A stretch of DNA of 64,000 bases from Piromyces finnis. Taxonomy: Eukaryota; Neocallimastigomycota; Neocallimastigomycetes; Neocallimastigales; Neocallimastigaceae. Shown piece by piece: positions 40,633 to 51,694 of this stretch (positions within the stretch are counted from its first letter, which is position 1; each line of letters starts with the position of its first letter). The notes under the pieces are model-generated. The model was given only the letters and a program-made list of their open reading frames with translations. It made no database searches and was not told the origin of the DNA. The stretch is from the NCBI GenBank assembly GCA_002104945.1, contig MCFH01000037.1, forward strand, positions 294,501 through 358,500. The letters are read 5' to 3'. The translations under genes and the position numbers were made by a program.

Positions 40633-41717
40633 TTTATAGATGAAATCGTTAAACCTAAATTGAATAAATCAAAATAATAAAATGTGTATTAAAAAAAAGG
40701 CACCTTATTATAAATAAGGAATTCATAAAATAATCATTAAAAAAAAAATCATAAATTTTTCATAACAATTAAAAAAAATAATAATAAAAGTATATAAATC
40801 AATATAAATACATCACCAAAATTAAAAAAAAAAAAATAAAATAAAATAAAACAATAATAATAATCATTATTTTATCATAGCATTTATTCATTTAAACAAT
40901 TCAAATATAAAGTTTAAAAAAAAAAAAGCGTTTAGATTTCTACTATTTTTATTCTTTACAAATCAATAAACAAATATTAAAAAATTTGTAACTTAATAAT
41001 TTATTAATAATATTAATAATACAAACAATAATACTTTTTCTTTTCCCTTATGATTTACTGTAATTTTAAAAATATATAAATATTCTAAATAAATTACCTT
41101 TACCTTTAAAAAAAAAAAAAAAAAGGATAAATAAATAAAAAATAATAATAATAATTAAATAGAGAAAAAAGAAAAGTAAATAAAAAAAAAAAAGAGTTAT
41201 TTCTAGTTTGTTTGTTTTTTTTTATTTGATCAAGGATGTTAAAATATATATTTAATAATAATTATTATTATTATTATATATAAAGTTTTTTTTATTATAT
41301 AAAGTTTATTATACTTTCACTTTTAAATTTTTAACTAGTTAAAAGAAATGATATAAATCGTCTCCCAAATTTACTAATGAAAAAATGTTTCTTTTTTTTT
41401 TTTTTTTTTCTTTATATATTTTTATCTAGTTATTAAATATTATTTTAAAAAAAATAAAGGACTTTTTATTTTTTTCATAAACTTTAATTATATATGAATG
41501 AGAATGATGTTTTTACATTCTAAAATATATCTTTCTTTATTAATAAATAATAATATATATAATTATCTAAAGTTATTAATATTTTAACTGATATTAATAT
41601 TAAATTATATTTAATTAAACTTTTCTATACATTTTTTTTTAAAAAAAAAAAAAAAATAATTATTTAATTTAATATTTAAAAAAAAAATAATAATATAATA
41701 ATAATAGTAAAAATATA
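40633..41717. other. Intergenic, AT-rich
   Basis: 1.1 kb between two plus-strand genes, consisting of A/T runs only. No gene or ordered repeat is seen. Confidence 0.7.
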
Positions 41718-43352
41718 ATGAAAATATATCAACATATTTTATTTTTAATTGTTATCCTTAAAAATATACATGCTCTACCGCCGAATCCTGAAAAGAAATT
41801 ATTAAAAGATGTAGGTTATGGATCATATAAATCTTTTCAAAGAAAAAATAATAATTTATTTTTCTATTCGGTTAATGATGAAAGTAATGATGAAATATCT
41901 TATAAAATAACAAATATTAATAGTAACAAAAATACATATATCAATGGAAATAATAATACTAACGAAAATTCTGAAAACAATAATGATAATAATACTAATA
42001 CATCCAGTACAACCATTCAATATAGTCATATAAATTATTCTGATACCGGATTTGAAGAAAGTTTAGGACCATTTGAATTATACCTTTATAATAAGTTTTT
42101 AATAAGTTCGAAAAAAAAATTACCTGATTTTTCAATTGTTCTTTATCCACTGGATGATGGTTACACTATAGATTATAAGAAATTTAAGGTCAGTATGGTA
42201 ACAGCTTTCATTAGTTTTATGTATGATCATAGTGAATTTTGGTGGGTATATTCCTATCGATATAATTGTGAATATTCTTCAAAAACCTTAGAGATTGAAA
42301 AAATTGAAATTGATTTTTGTTGGTCAAACGATTTTTGTAATAAATATTCTGCTAATGATATTAAAACCATGAACGAAGCTCTCTCCACTGCAAAATCTAA
42401 TATTTTGGAAGAAATTGGAGATGTTGATCGTAAAACTTCTTATCAACTATTAAGAGTGATACATGATACACTCATACAACATATTAATTTGATATCCAAC
42501 ACAAATGAAGATATATTTTCAACTACTATTTATGGCGCTTTAGTAAATCAAAAATGCACTAGTGAAGGTTTAGCAAAGGCATTTAAATGGTTTATGGAAT
42601 ATTATAAAATGACAAATGTTTTAGCTATAGGATATGGCTATCAATGGAACTTTGTCAAATTAAATAATTGTTGGTATGTCATTGATGTTACTGAAGATTA
42701 TAAAAGATCACCAAAACCGAAGGAAAATATTTCCTATGATATTTTCTTAATTGGATTTAATGATATAACTAAAAAGGAATCAAATACCTCTTATGAAAAT
42801 GATGTAACTTATAATTTAATTGATAGAGTTAAATCTACTTCAAATAGTCTGACCTACATTACCTATCCAGATATTCATAGTACGAATTTTTTTGATACCA
42901 ATGGTATTAATAAAGAAGATATTTTTGAATCTACCATACTTAAAATGACTTCCAGTTCAAACTATAATAGTCAAGTGAAACCAGATACTACGAATAATCG
43001 TATTACAACTTTAATATCAACATTTACTACTACCGTTATAACAGTTATTCAGGGTAACTTAAATTTAACTGCAGTAACAGAAGACATTAAAGCTCAATAT
43101 AATTATGATTCCTCATCAAACATCAAAAACGATACTAAAAATAGCAGTAATAATATTATCAGTATTAATAATGGTGGTATTAAGAGTAATAGTATTAATA
43201 GTAACAGTATTAATAATAATAAAAATATTAACCAAAAATATGTCATGAAAAATGATGATAATACATCATCATTCATATCACAATATCCTCCTAATTACAA
43301 ATATATCATGAATACTATTTTTTCATTAATATTAATTCTTTTACTATTGTAA
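41718..43352 (+). CDS. Secreted transglutaminase-like protein, probably inactive and wall- or membrane-tethered
   Basis: Intronless, 544 residues. An N-terminal signal peptide (residues 1-19, HILFLIVILKNIHA) precedes an Asn/Thr-rich spacer. A transglutaminase/protease-like core follows at about residues 150-335. The core shows the usual order: Cys280 in NQKCTSEGLAKAF, the W-bearing segment YGYQWNFVKLNNCWYV, and IDVTED with Asp323. In active members a His precedes the AWN-type motif (HxWN); here that position is Tyr308 (YQWN), so the Cys-His-Asp triad appears broken. A Ser/Thr/Asn-rich stalk fills about 400-520, and the protein ends in a hydrophobic tail (IMNTIFSLILILLLL) fitting a GPI-anchor signal or a tail anchor. 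It may act as a carbohydrate- or wall-binding surface protein. The fold assignment is fairly sure; loss of activity is inferred. Confidence 0.8.
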   Translation: MKIYQHILFLIVILKNIHALPPNPEKKLLKDVGYGSYKSFQRKNNNLFFYSVNDESNDEISYKITNINSNKNTYINGNNNTNENSENNNDNNTNTSSTTIQYSHINYSDTGFEESLGPFELYLYNKFLISSKKKLPDFSIVLYPLDDGYTIDYKKFKVSMVTAFISFMYDHSEFWWVYSYRYNCEYSSKTLEIEKIEIDFCWSNDFCNKYSANDIKTMNEALSTAKSNILEEIGDVDRKTSYQLLRVIHDTLIQHINLISNTNEDIFSTTIYGALVNQKCTSEGLAKAFKWFMEYYKMTNVLAIGYGYQWNFVKLNNCWYVIDVTEDYKRSPKPKENISYDIFLIGFNDITKKESNTSYENDVTYNLIDRVKSTSNSLTYITYPDIHSTNFFDTNGINKEDIFESTILKMTSSSNYNSQVKPDTTNNRITTLISTFTTTVITVIQGNLNLTAVTEDIKAQYNYDSSSNIKNDTKNSSNNIISINNGGIKSNSINSNSINNNKNINQKYVMKNDDNTSSFISQYPPNYKYIMNTIFSLILILLLL

Positions 43353-43634
43353 AATTTTTATGTAGATTTCAACTGTAAATTTCTTCAATTTTTAAACAAT
43401 AATATTTACCAAATTCTTGTTAATCATATAAATAATATAAAAATTGGAAATAAATAAAAATAATTAAAAACACTTTATATAATTTAAATTATAAAAAAGG
43501 TTAAAATTATTATATTATAATACGATGATTTCTATTTTATAAAATAATTTTTTTTAAATGAAAATTTTATACATTCATTAAATTAATATATGTGTGATAA
43601 TAGATATTTTTAGTTTAATATTGATTTTATAATT
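43353..43634. other. Short spacer between convergent genes
   Basis: 282 bp of AT-rich DNA between the stop codons of the convergent transglutaminase-like and chitin synthase genes. The two 3' ends must share or overlap here. No distinct signal is visible. Confidence 0.7.
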
Positions 43635-46142
43635 CTAATTTAACATATTATCAATAAGGTAGTAAGTACTACCAATGAAACGAACAAGTGATAATATAGC
43701 AACAGACCAGAAAATAAATGTAAGGAAGATTGGGTTATTTTCAAAGTTCTTTGTATCAATACCGAATTTTTCCATTAATACATTAATGAACTTAACCATA
43801 ACAACAATTAATCCAAGGTTACAAGTAAGCCATAAAAGTACTAAGTTAGTACGGAAGTTCTTCTTGTCATCTTCTTGCTTAGTAGTTTCATCACGTTTTT
43901 GTTTAACAGCCTTTTCCTTCTTCTTAATGTCAACAATTAACTTTTCATAACGTTCATCTAATGAGCTTTGAGTTGGAAGTTCAATAGAAATCTTTTCACC
44001 TGGGTTAATCTTAACAGCACCAGAAGTTGGAGCAATAGTATTATCACCCTTAGTACCCCAAGAGACATCATGAGTATTACAGAAGGCATAAGTCATTAAA
44101 ATATTAACATAAGATGGTAACATAAGTAAATATTGAATAAATGATGTAATCATATGCCATGGTTGTCCGTGAAGAAGTGATCCGATAAAGTAAAGACCAT
44201 AGGTAGATAATAAAGATATAACAATGTTTATGAAAGTTGGATTTTGCATTTTTTTGGCAAAGGATTGATTCTTACTAGCAAGAATTGATCTGTAAACAGT
44301 GTAGAATGCCATTGCAAACATGAATACCATAATGATAGCGAAAAGAATAATACAAGCAATATATAACTTCTTTGAACCTTGTGGTCTATTACCTAAAGAA
44401 CAAATCAAAACACAAAGCATAGCAAATACATAACAGAGTTCTAATGATTCTTTTACATAAGGACCAAATCTACCGAAAATACCACCTTCAGAAGCTGATT
44501 TTTCAGTAAGGAAATGGAAACAAAGATAGAAGTTAGCAATATTAAACCATGAGAAAACTAAATTAACAAGATTATAAATATATTCAATAGTAAGGGCCAA
44601 TTTTCTTAAGCTAGAGTGATTTGTTTGGTATATCTTTGACCAATTGTATGAAGCATAAACAGCAGCAAAGAATGAACCATTTAACCAACGACGACGTTGT
44701 GAAATAAATTCTGGAATATTATCTGGAACATCAGTTTCAGCCTTGGCAGCCTTTACATACTTTAATACCCATTTACAATTCTTCTTAGCAACTAATTCAA
44801 AACATAAAATTCTATCTTCAGCAAGATACATATTACTCTTAAACATATTACATCCTTCATGTAATTTTTCACCCTTAAAGTAAGCGTATAATGGACCCTT
44901 CTTACCTTCAGCAGTATCATAGTTTTGTAAAGCTTTGTAACGATAAGCAGAAAAAGCACCTGGTAATACAGAAATATAACCAAAAACAGATTCAAGTGGC
45001 TTATCTAAAATGTTACTAATCTTATATTCAAAGTTTTGAGCGGCAACTAAAGGACTGACTAAATTCTTGCAGTTTTTACCTAATTGACAGTAAATTTCAC
45101 CACAAGCACCACCAACATTTGGATTTGAGTCAAAGGCTTTCCATAATTGATAGATAGAATTATGAGTAGGTTTGGTACCAACATCAATTAAAACGCAAAC
45201 TTCTGGCTTTAAAATTCTACCAAAAGCGTTAAAGAACCAACGATGACTGTTAATTTTTTTTTGATTCTTTTCCTTGAGACAGAAAATGACTTGAACTGGA
45301 GTATATCCTTTATCTGGACCACATAAGTTCATGTTTTCATCAAAACATGTTTGAACAGTGTATTCAAAAATGTGAGCAGTTACATCCTTACCATTAACTT
45401 GGTTCTTCATAACATCCTTTTGATAAACACCCATAACTTCTAATGAATCTAATACCTTTGGACAAATCTTCTTTCTACCATCAGAAACAATACAGACAAC
45501 AATATTTTGCCATCCTTGTTTAGACCATTTGTGCTTATTTTCACGACACATATATCCAATATTTCTCATTACTGAAGTCATTGAACGAGCAAATAATACT
45601 TCATCTTCATTGTACATAGTTAAAACAATGAAAAGTTCAGTTCTTCTATTCCAAATCTTTTGACGTAAAGTAAAGTTATCTTCCAAAAAAGTATCTGGAT
45701 CCTTACATGTAGCAGCAGTATATCTACAATAACCAAATTCTTCCGACTTTCCATCATAAACACCATTTTTAATAACGTTTTTTGATACTGGACAATTTAC
45801 AACATAATTACCCTTGTATAATTCAACAGAAATTTGAGTTTTCTTTTGTCTTACTTGTTGGGTAGTAGTAGTTGTAACTTTTGAAGTAACTTGTACATTT
45901 GGTGGGAATCCATTATTTGGTCTTTGCATATTTGGATTATATTGATTGATTGGTCTTGGAGAATTCATTGGGTTATTCATTGGACTGTTCATTGGAATAT
46001 TGTTCATTGGTCTAATGTTATTCATATTTCCATTCATTGGTCTTGGACCATTATTCATATTACCATTCATTGGTCTTTGGTTAAATTGACCTGGATTATT
46101 AGCAGGTCTTGGCATATTGAAATTTTGATTCATACCAGACAT
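43635..46142 (-). CDS. CHS: Chitin synthase (GT2 family, class I-III type)
   Basis: Membrane enzyme that polymerises UDP-N-acetylglucosamine into chitin for the cell wall. Intronless, 835 residues. Residues 1 to about 110 are Pro/Asn/Met-rich repeats (RPMNGNMNN), a disordered cytosolic tail. The chitin synthase N-domain follows (GNYVVNCPVSKNV, EFGYCRYTAATCKDPD). Catalytic features: MYNEDEVLFARS, the UDP-binding Asp320 in LIDVGTKPTHNS, the Asp of EDRILCFEL (Glu442-Asp443, catalytic base region) and QRRRWLNGSFF at 482, all intact. At least six membrane helices lie between about 500 and 830, as expected for division 1 chitin synthases. A 60-residue Lys/Asp/Glu-rich loop sits before the last two helices. 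Its class among I-III cannot be fixed by eye. The next gene, on the plus strand, is convergent. Confidence 0.96.
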   Translation of the reverse strand: MSGMNQNFNMPRPANNPGQFNQRPMNGNMNNGPRPMNGNMNNIRPMNNIPMNSPMNNPMNSPRPINQYNPNMQRPNNGFPPNVQVTSKVTTTTTQQVRQKKTQISVELYKGNYVVNCPVSKNVIKNGVYDGKSEEFGYCRYTAATCKDPDTFLEDNFTLRQKIWNRRTELFIVLTMYNEDEVLFARSMTSVMRNIGYMCRENKHKWSKQGWQNIVVCIVSDGRKKICPKVLDSLEVMGVYQKDVMKNQVNGKDVTAHIFEYTVQTCFDENMNLCGPDKGYTPVQVIFCLKEKNQKKINSHRWFFNAFGRILKPEVCVLIDVGTKPTHNSIYQLWKAFDSNPNVGGACGEIYCQLGKNCKNLVSPLVAAQNFEYKISNILDKPLESVFGYISVLPGAFSAYRYKALQNYDTAEGKKGPLYAYFKGEKLHEGCNMFKSNMYLAEDRILCFELVAKKNCKWVLKYVKAAKAETDVPDNIPEFISQRRRWLNGSFFAAVYASYNWSKIYQTNHSSLRKLALTIEYIYNLVNLVFSWFNIANFYLCFHFLTEKSASEGGIFGRFGPYVKESLELCYVFAMLCVLICSLGNRPQGSKKLYIACIILFAIIMVFMFAMAFYTVYRSILASKNQSFAKKMQNPTFINIVISLLSTYGLYFIGSLLHGQPWHMITSFIQYLLMLPSYVNILMTYAFCNTHDVSWGTKGDNTIAPTSGAVKINPGEKISIELPTQSSLDERYEKLIVDIKKKEKAVKQKRDETTKQEDDKKNFRTNLVLLWLTCNLGLIVVMVKFINVLMEKFGIDTKNFENNPIFLTFIFWSVAILSLVRFIGSTYYLIDNMLN

Positions 46143-46578
46143 TTTTTTATTAATCTAATTATATAGAAAAAATCAATTAATAAATACTTTAAATATATAT
46201 ATAAATAAAGGGAAAAAAAATCAATAATTACCTTTTCTTTTTATGTTATAATTAATTATATTAAGTAAATATTTATATTAATCTAAAGTTTTTATTATAC
46301 TTTGATATTTTTGTTTTTTTTTTTAAAAAATAAAATTAATGATTATTTGTTATTTTTTTTTTTTCTTTTTAGTAATATCTTTTAATTTGAACGTATTTTA
46401 TTTTACAAACAATCTAAAATATATAATTTATTTACAATAAAAGTAATTAATAAATTATTTTTATTTACTTTCAGTTATTATCTTGATTTATTATCTTGAT
46501 AACAATTAATTAATTTTAGTGATTAAAGATTATTTTTTAAAATAACAACAATAATAACAAACTTTTAATTAGATTTAA

Positions 46579-46613
<35 letters not shown>

Positions 46614-47792
46614 ACTCTTTTAAATTAGAATTACTATTTAATTTAATAAAATTTTATTATTTCCTTTTTTCAAATTTTTAAAAGAGTTGCAATTTTTCTT
46701 TTTTTATATTAGAGTTTGTAATTTATTATCATAATTAACAAAAAAAAAAAAAAAAATCAATTGAATTTTGTTTTAATATATTTGAAAAGTAAAAACATTA
46801 CTTTATTATAATATATTATGATTATATTGATTATATATTAAACAACAGGAAAATTCTTTCCTAAAAGTTTAAATAATTGATATGCCAATTACTTTTGAAT
46901 TTAATATAATTAATATATTGGCTTTAATTAAATAATATATTATTAGAAATAATTTTTATATTAATAATATATTTATATCATATTTAAAACGACAAAAAAA
47001 TATATATATTAAATATAATTTTAATATATAATAATTAGTCTTTAAAAAGTTTTGTAATTATAAGAAATAATATATAAAAAAAACAAATAGTTAATTGTCA
47101 TATATTATAAAAATGTATATATAATTTTATATATAATAAATAAAAAAATTTTTATTCTTTTTTTCTAAATAGTTTTAGTGACTTTTACCATAATATTAAT
47201 AGACATTTTAAATCATATAAAAGAAATTTTATTGTATCTTATGATTGTAAATGTAGTAGTAGTAAAATAGAATTTTCCTGCTAATACCATAAAATACAAT
47301 AAAATTCATAACTAAAACTATATATCATTATTCTAAATTGATTAATAAAAATGAAAAAAGAAAAATTAAATAGAAATTATAGATATTTTTTTAAAATAGG
47401 TTATTTTATCTTTATTATTAGAAAATGTACATTTTGGTGAGTTGTATACATTATTTTTAATTAAAAAATAAAAAAAAAATTATAGGACCTTTTTTTACCG
47501 TTTCTCAATATTTTAATATATTTAATATTGTTTTGTATCACCATAAAAAAATTTAAAAAACTATAGTTTTTTTAAAAAAAAATAATTAGCAATTTATATT
47601 AATAACACATAAACTACACACCTTTTTTACATAATAATTAACTCCCCAAGTTCTTTTCACAAATGTGATTCATTCACTTCCTATACATGAATAGTGTTAT
47701 AATATTCATTCTCTATATATAATGTTGTTATTGTTTGTCACTATAATTTAATATAAGAATCCTAAAATATAAATACTTAAATTTAACAGTTA

Positions 47793-47870
47793 AAGTTTGG
47801 CTGGAGCGGCACATCTGTTAAAAAATATTGTAGTTGTTCTAAGGGGAACTCATGAAGAACAGAAATAAGA
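47793..47870 (+). pseudogene. Degenerate fragment of large-subunit (25S/28S) rRNA
   Basis: About 78 bp matching the conserved eukaryotic LSU rRNA segment just after the peptidyl-transferase-proximal part of domain V. Readable blocks are AGTTTGGCTGGAGCGGCACA, then TCTGTTAAA, then GTTCTAAGGGGAACTCATG and AAGAACAGAAAT, in the same order and spacing as in fungal 25S rRNA. Substitutions (mostly toward A/T) and an AT-rich middle show that it is decayed. It is isolated from any other rDNA, so it is a dispersed fragment and not a working gene. The match is from memory of the conserved motif and not from a search. Confidence 0.82.
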
Positions 47871-48559
47871 AAGATAAATTAATGTTGTATTAATAAATAA
47901 AAACTGTTTTTTTTTTTTTTTTTTGAAATATAATAAAATTAATTCATAATAAAAAAGTGAATTCTTACATTAATATATTTATTTATTTATCTACTTATTG
48001 ATTATTTATTCATTCACTTATTTGCTTGTTCTTTTTAGTATATTATTAAAAATATAATAATAATAATTCTTAATTATTAGAAGTTTCTCTGAATCTTATA
48101 TAAAAAAAATGTTTATTAAAAATTCTAACTTTAAACTATTAGCCTCATGACAATAGTTTCATATATACACTTATATATATAATTTGTTTTTAATATTGTG
48201 TTTTATGTGTAAAACGAAAATTCTTATTGTTATGGTTCAACATATCTTAACACAATTGCATTTTTCTAATTCATTTCGTGGTAATATTCTTTCCTAATAA
48301 TAATAAAGTTTTTGAATTAATTGAAGATATTATATTAGTTGAAATATGAAAGAATCTCTATATCCTAACTGGCAATAAGTAAAATTTATAAAAAAAAAAA
48401 AGAGAAAAATCTTTTTGATTTACATTACATTATGTATATAGGTGATATGAGAACTATATATTAAACTATATATATAAAAATTTATACTTGTTATTCAATA
48501 AAAATTTAAACCTCATGCTCAAATTTTCAATTAAAAATATAATTTATTTTTAGTTTAAA

Positions 48560-48614
48560 AACCAGCCATCTCAATATATATTTTATTAAGTATTTATAAA
48601 CTATTGAGATGGTT
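48560..48614. repeat. Small foldback with CCATCTCAATA arms
   Basis: CCATCTCAATA at the left is matched by its reverse complement TATTGAGATGG 26 nt later. The outer bases (AACCAG and TTAG) extend the pairing imperfectly. It stands out from the AT background and may be a remnant of a miniature transposon. Confidence 0.6.
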
Positions 48615-49199
48615 AGAATAATCTACATTTTTAAAAATGTAATTCTAAGTTAATATTAAATAATATATAATAAAACATTTTGCACTTTCCATTAACTTTC
48701 TATGGATTTTTTTTTTTTAAAAAAAAAAATATTTAGTACAATATATATTTATTAACTATCAAGGACCAGATACTACAGGAAATGTTTAATGTAAATAAGC
48801 TTCCCCACTTTCCCTTTAATAAATACATATTTATCAAAGACCTTTTTAATGGTGTAAAACTAATAAATCTATTAAAATAATTTTATATTATATATATAAA
48901 ATTAACATATATATTTATAATAAATAGGAGAAAATATGTTCTATTAATTTTAATAGTGTATATGAATTGCTAATGAATTAAAATTTGATAGTAAAATATT
49001 AATTTCTTCTACAATGAAAAAAATTTAAAAAAAATGTATATGTAATGTAAATGAATGATCTAAATAATCTAGTAAATCTCACTTGTTTAAATAATCTAGT
49101 TAGGATTATTTATTATAAAAAAGGGTTTCTTGTAATAGTAAAATTTTATAAAATAATAAAAAAAATGTTTTGAAAATTAGAGAAAAGAGAAATATTGAA

Positions 49200-49303
49200 A
49201 CATAAAGTATTAATAGAAATTAAAGTTTAATTCTTTCTACCAGTATCATAAACATAAAGTATTAATAGAAATTAAAGTTTAATTCTTTCTACCAGTATCA
49301 TAA
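49200..49303. repeat. Perfect 52-bp tandem duplication
   Basis: Two identical head-to-tail copies, 49200-49251 and 49252-49303, starting ACATAAAGTATTAATAG and ending CCAGTATCATAA. Identity in fast-evolving intergenic DNA implies a recent duplication or an assembly artefact. Confidence 0.95.
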
Positions 49304-49534
49304 GAAGAAATGTATGATCTTCATATTTCATCAAAAAATAATAGTAATAATTAAATACCAATTTAAAAAAGTGATAATAGGTATGAATATAAATAATTTT
49401 ATTCTTCTTTTATTTAATTAAATTCAGTATTTGAGATGCATCAGGAAATAAATTTTAATAAGCTTCAAGCATTTTCATGAAAACTAATTTTTTTATATAA
49501 ACAGTCTTGTAATTTTATATTTTGTATATTTGCT

Positions 49535-49546
49535 TTCTATATAATA
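49535..49546. repeat. Target-site duplication, left copy
   Basis: TTCTATATAATA immediately before the SINE-like element. An identical 12-mer follows its poly-A end at 50048-50059. Confidence 0.85.
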
Positions 49547-50047
49547 GTACATAAGTCTTCTGGTTCGACCCCACAGATGTCAGTGCCCTTGGATTTTCCC
49601 CATTGGGTTTTGCCATGGGTTGAGTTATGATATTCAGGTAAGTATTAATGCACTTTCTAATTTACTACTATGATATTAGCACTCATCTAGCCGGCCTGAG
49701 AGGGTCTAAGTGTACATGGTACATTCCAAATTAGAACTTTAGAAGTGGTGTACGATATTTCCAACTATAATGCTAAGCCTCATAAAGTCAATTGATCCCA
49801 TGTCAACCGCCCCTAATGTTTACACTAAATTGATTAAGGAATGTTGATTATGTATTTGACATAGCCTAAGTCAACGACATGCATCTAATGTACATGGATT
49901 AAGTGAGCGTCGAAGCTGAAGATTCAGTTTGACAAACCAGGAGGGTCACAACCATCTATAAGAAAGAGCCAACGTTTCTCTAAAGAACCACCATTGGGGC
50001 TAATTCTGATTGATGGGAGAAATGCACTCGGAAGTTAAAAAAAAAAA
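49547..50047 (+). mobile_element. SINE-like retroelement, copy 1
   Basis: A 500-bp island of normal base composition in AT-rich DNA. It begins GTACATAAGTCTTCTGGTTC, ends in a poly-A run (50037-50047) and is flanked by a perfect 12-bp target-site duplication. It has no open frame of note. GGTTCGACCCC at 49562-49572 matches a Pol III B box, but no A box is visible upstream within the element, so a tRNA-derived promoter is not established. A second copy with matching arms lies inverted at 53424-53952. Features of a poly-A-tailed, LINE-mobilised non-autonomous element are present: no terminal inverted repeats, an A tail and a target-site duplication. The internal segment 49749-49872 is inverted relative to copy 2. 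Confidence 0.8.
49749..49872 (+). other. Central module of SINE-like element, copy 1
   Basis: Runs from TGTACGATATTTCC to CTAAGTC (124 bp) and includes GCTAAGCCTCAT, GTCAACCGCCCC and AAATTGATTAAGGAAT. The same module occurs at 53608-53740 on the same strand, although the arms around it there are in the opposite orientation. Confidence 0.85.
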
Positions 50048-50059
50048 TTCTATATAATA
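50048..50059. repeat. Target-site duplication, right copy
   Basis: TTCTATATAATA directly after the poly-A tail of SINE-like copy 1, identical to 49535-49546. Confidence 0.85.
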
Positions 50060-50400
50060 AATTCATTATATATTTTTATCAAAATAAACTCGAATAATTA
50101 TACATAATTTATCTAATTTAATATTATTTATTTACTTGTTTAACATCAGATATAGAATATATAAATATTCACAACTATTGGAATAATTTCGACAAAAATA
50201 TTTGGTTCATAATACATAATTAGGTTATTTCAAAGAGCAATTTTTATATTTAAAATTATTTTTTCGTTTATTCTAATTAATAGAATTGTATAATTAATAA
50301 TTGATTATTTCGAATTTATTAAAAAATGTGAATTTTTAAATAGTTAATTTTTAAAGCTTTTTTTTACATTTATTAGGGAAAATACAACTATTTATATTTC

Positions 50401-50434
<34 letters not shown>

Positions 50435-51694
50435 ATATTGAAGTTAAATAGCTCTCATAAAAACTAGGTTCTATTATTATACTGTTAACACTTTTTTCAA
50501 ATAATTATTATATAGGTAAACTTTATACAGTTACCACTATATCGAGTATAGTATTCATATACTTTATTATATTATTGGAATTGAAATAAATACTTTTACC
50601 TATAAAAGACTTGATGTTTTTTAAAAAAATCATAAAATTTTAATCATGGATATATCTTAAAAAAAAAATTACTCATTTATTGTTCAATAAAATGTTACTA
50701 TTTTTATTTATGTTTACATTAAATGAAACACTTGAGTCTATAAGCTTATAATGCATTAATTTATTTCCTAGTTTATTTAAAAATACCGATTATTTATTAA
50801 TTAAATTGAATGTTTAATATAATTAATAAGGATTACTCTCACTATTTATTTTATAATATAATTAAATAAAACAATAATAGTTTTTATTCAATACAATAAT
50901 ATAATATGGCAATAAAGTGTTTTAAAATATTTTTATTAAGTCGAAATGAATTAAATATAAAATTTTATTCATTATAATAAATAATGTATATTTTAATAAA
51001 TTGTATATAAAATTGAAATGACAAATACAAATTGAACAATATAAGAATTGTTATTGTATTTATTTATTAATATAATAATAAAAATTATATAATAATTAAA
51101 AAAAAATATTATTTCAATTTCAGTAAAAATAATTAATCTTATTTATTAATAAACATGAATGTTATTTTTAAAAAAAAGTATAATGAATAAAGAGTTAACA
51201 AAAGGTTACACGATTACATGAATGGAACAAATGATTATATAAATAAAAATATTGTTAAAATTAATTTAAATTTAATTTAGAAAAAATTTTCCATTCAAAG
51301 ACACTGGAAATATATAAATAAATATTTAATATTCCATAAATTAATTGATTATTGTTTAAACTTATTATGAATATTTATAATATTAATTTTTTAAAAAAAT
51401 TTTACGGTTTAAATTAAAAATACTAAAATTTGATTAGCGGCAACTAGATTTGTTTAATTTTTTATTTTCCATTTTTAATTATTTCCGGTGATTATTCATT
51501 TTAAGCAAAATACAATTTAAATGATACAAACTTAATATCCTATTGTTTTTTTTTTTTTTTCAGTAATTTTTAATAAAGTATTTAAAGTCTTTTTTTTCAG
51601 TTTTTTTTTTTTTTATTTATTTATTAATTATAATAAATTCATAACAAAATTATAAAATTTTAATTATTTAAAACAAAAGTATATCTTTTATAAA
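50060..51694. other. Intergenic upstream of pectate lyase
   Basis: 1.6 kb of AT-rich DNA with a 31-nt T run at 50403-50433 and T runs near 51547 and 51602 just upstream of the pectate lyase start. No gene was seen. The promoter of the pectate lyase should lie in the last few hundred bases. Confidence 0.65.

Larger units (their letters stand above)
46143..49534. other. Intergenic with rRNA fragment, hairpin and tandem duplication
   Basis: 3.4 kb between the chitin synthase start and the SINE-like element, with no protein gene seen. It contains an rRNA-like fragment (47793-47870), a small foldback (48560-48614) and a perfect 52-bp duplication (49200-49303), each listed separately. Confidence 0.7.

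Noticed and set aside
45891-46166. Trp/Ile-rich plus-strand frame
   Set aside because: Antisense of the Pro/Asn/Met repeats at the chitin synthase N-terminus.
47793-47870. U6 or other snRNA suggested by CGGCACAT
   Set aside because: The rest of the segment does not fit U6, whereas the order of blocks fits LSU rRNA.
49562-49572. tRNA gene suggested by GGTTCGACCCC
   Set aside because: No A box, no acceptor stem or anticodon arm can be drawn around it. It belongs to the repeated SINE-like element.
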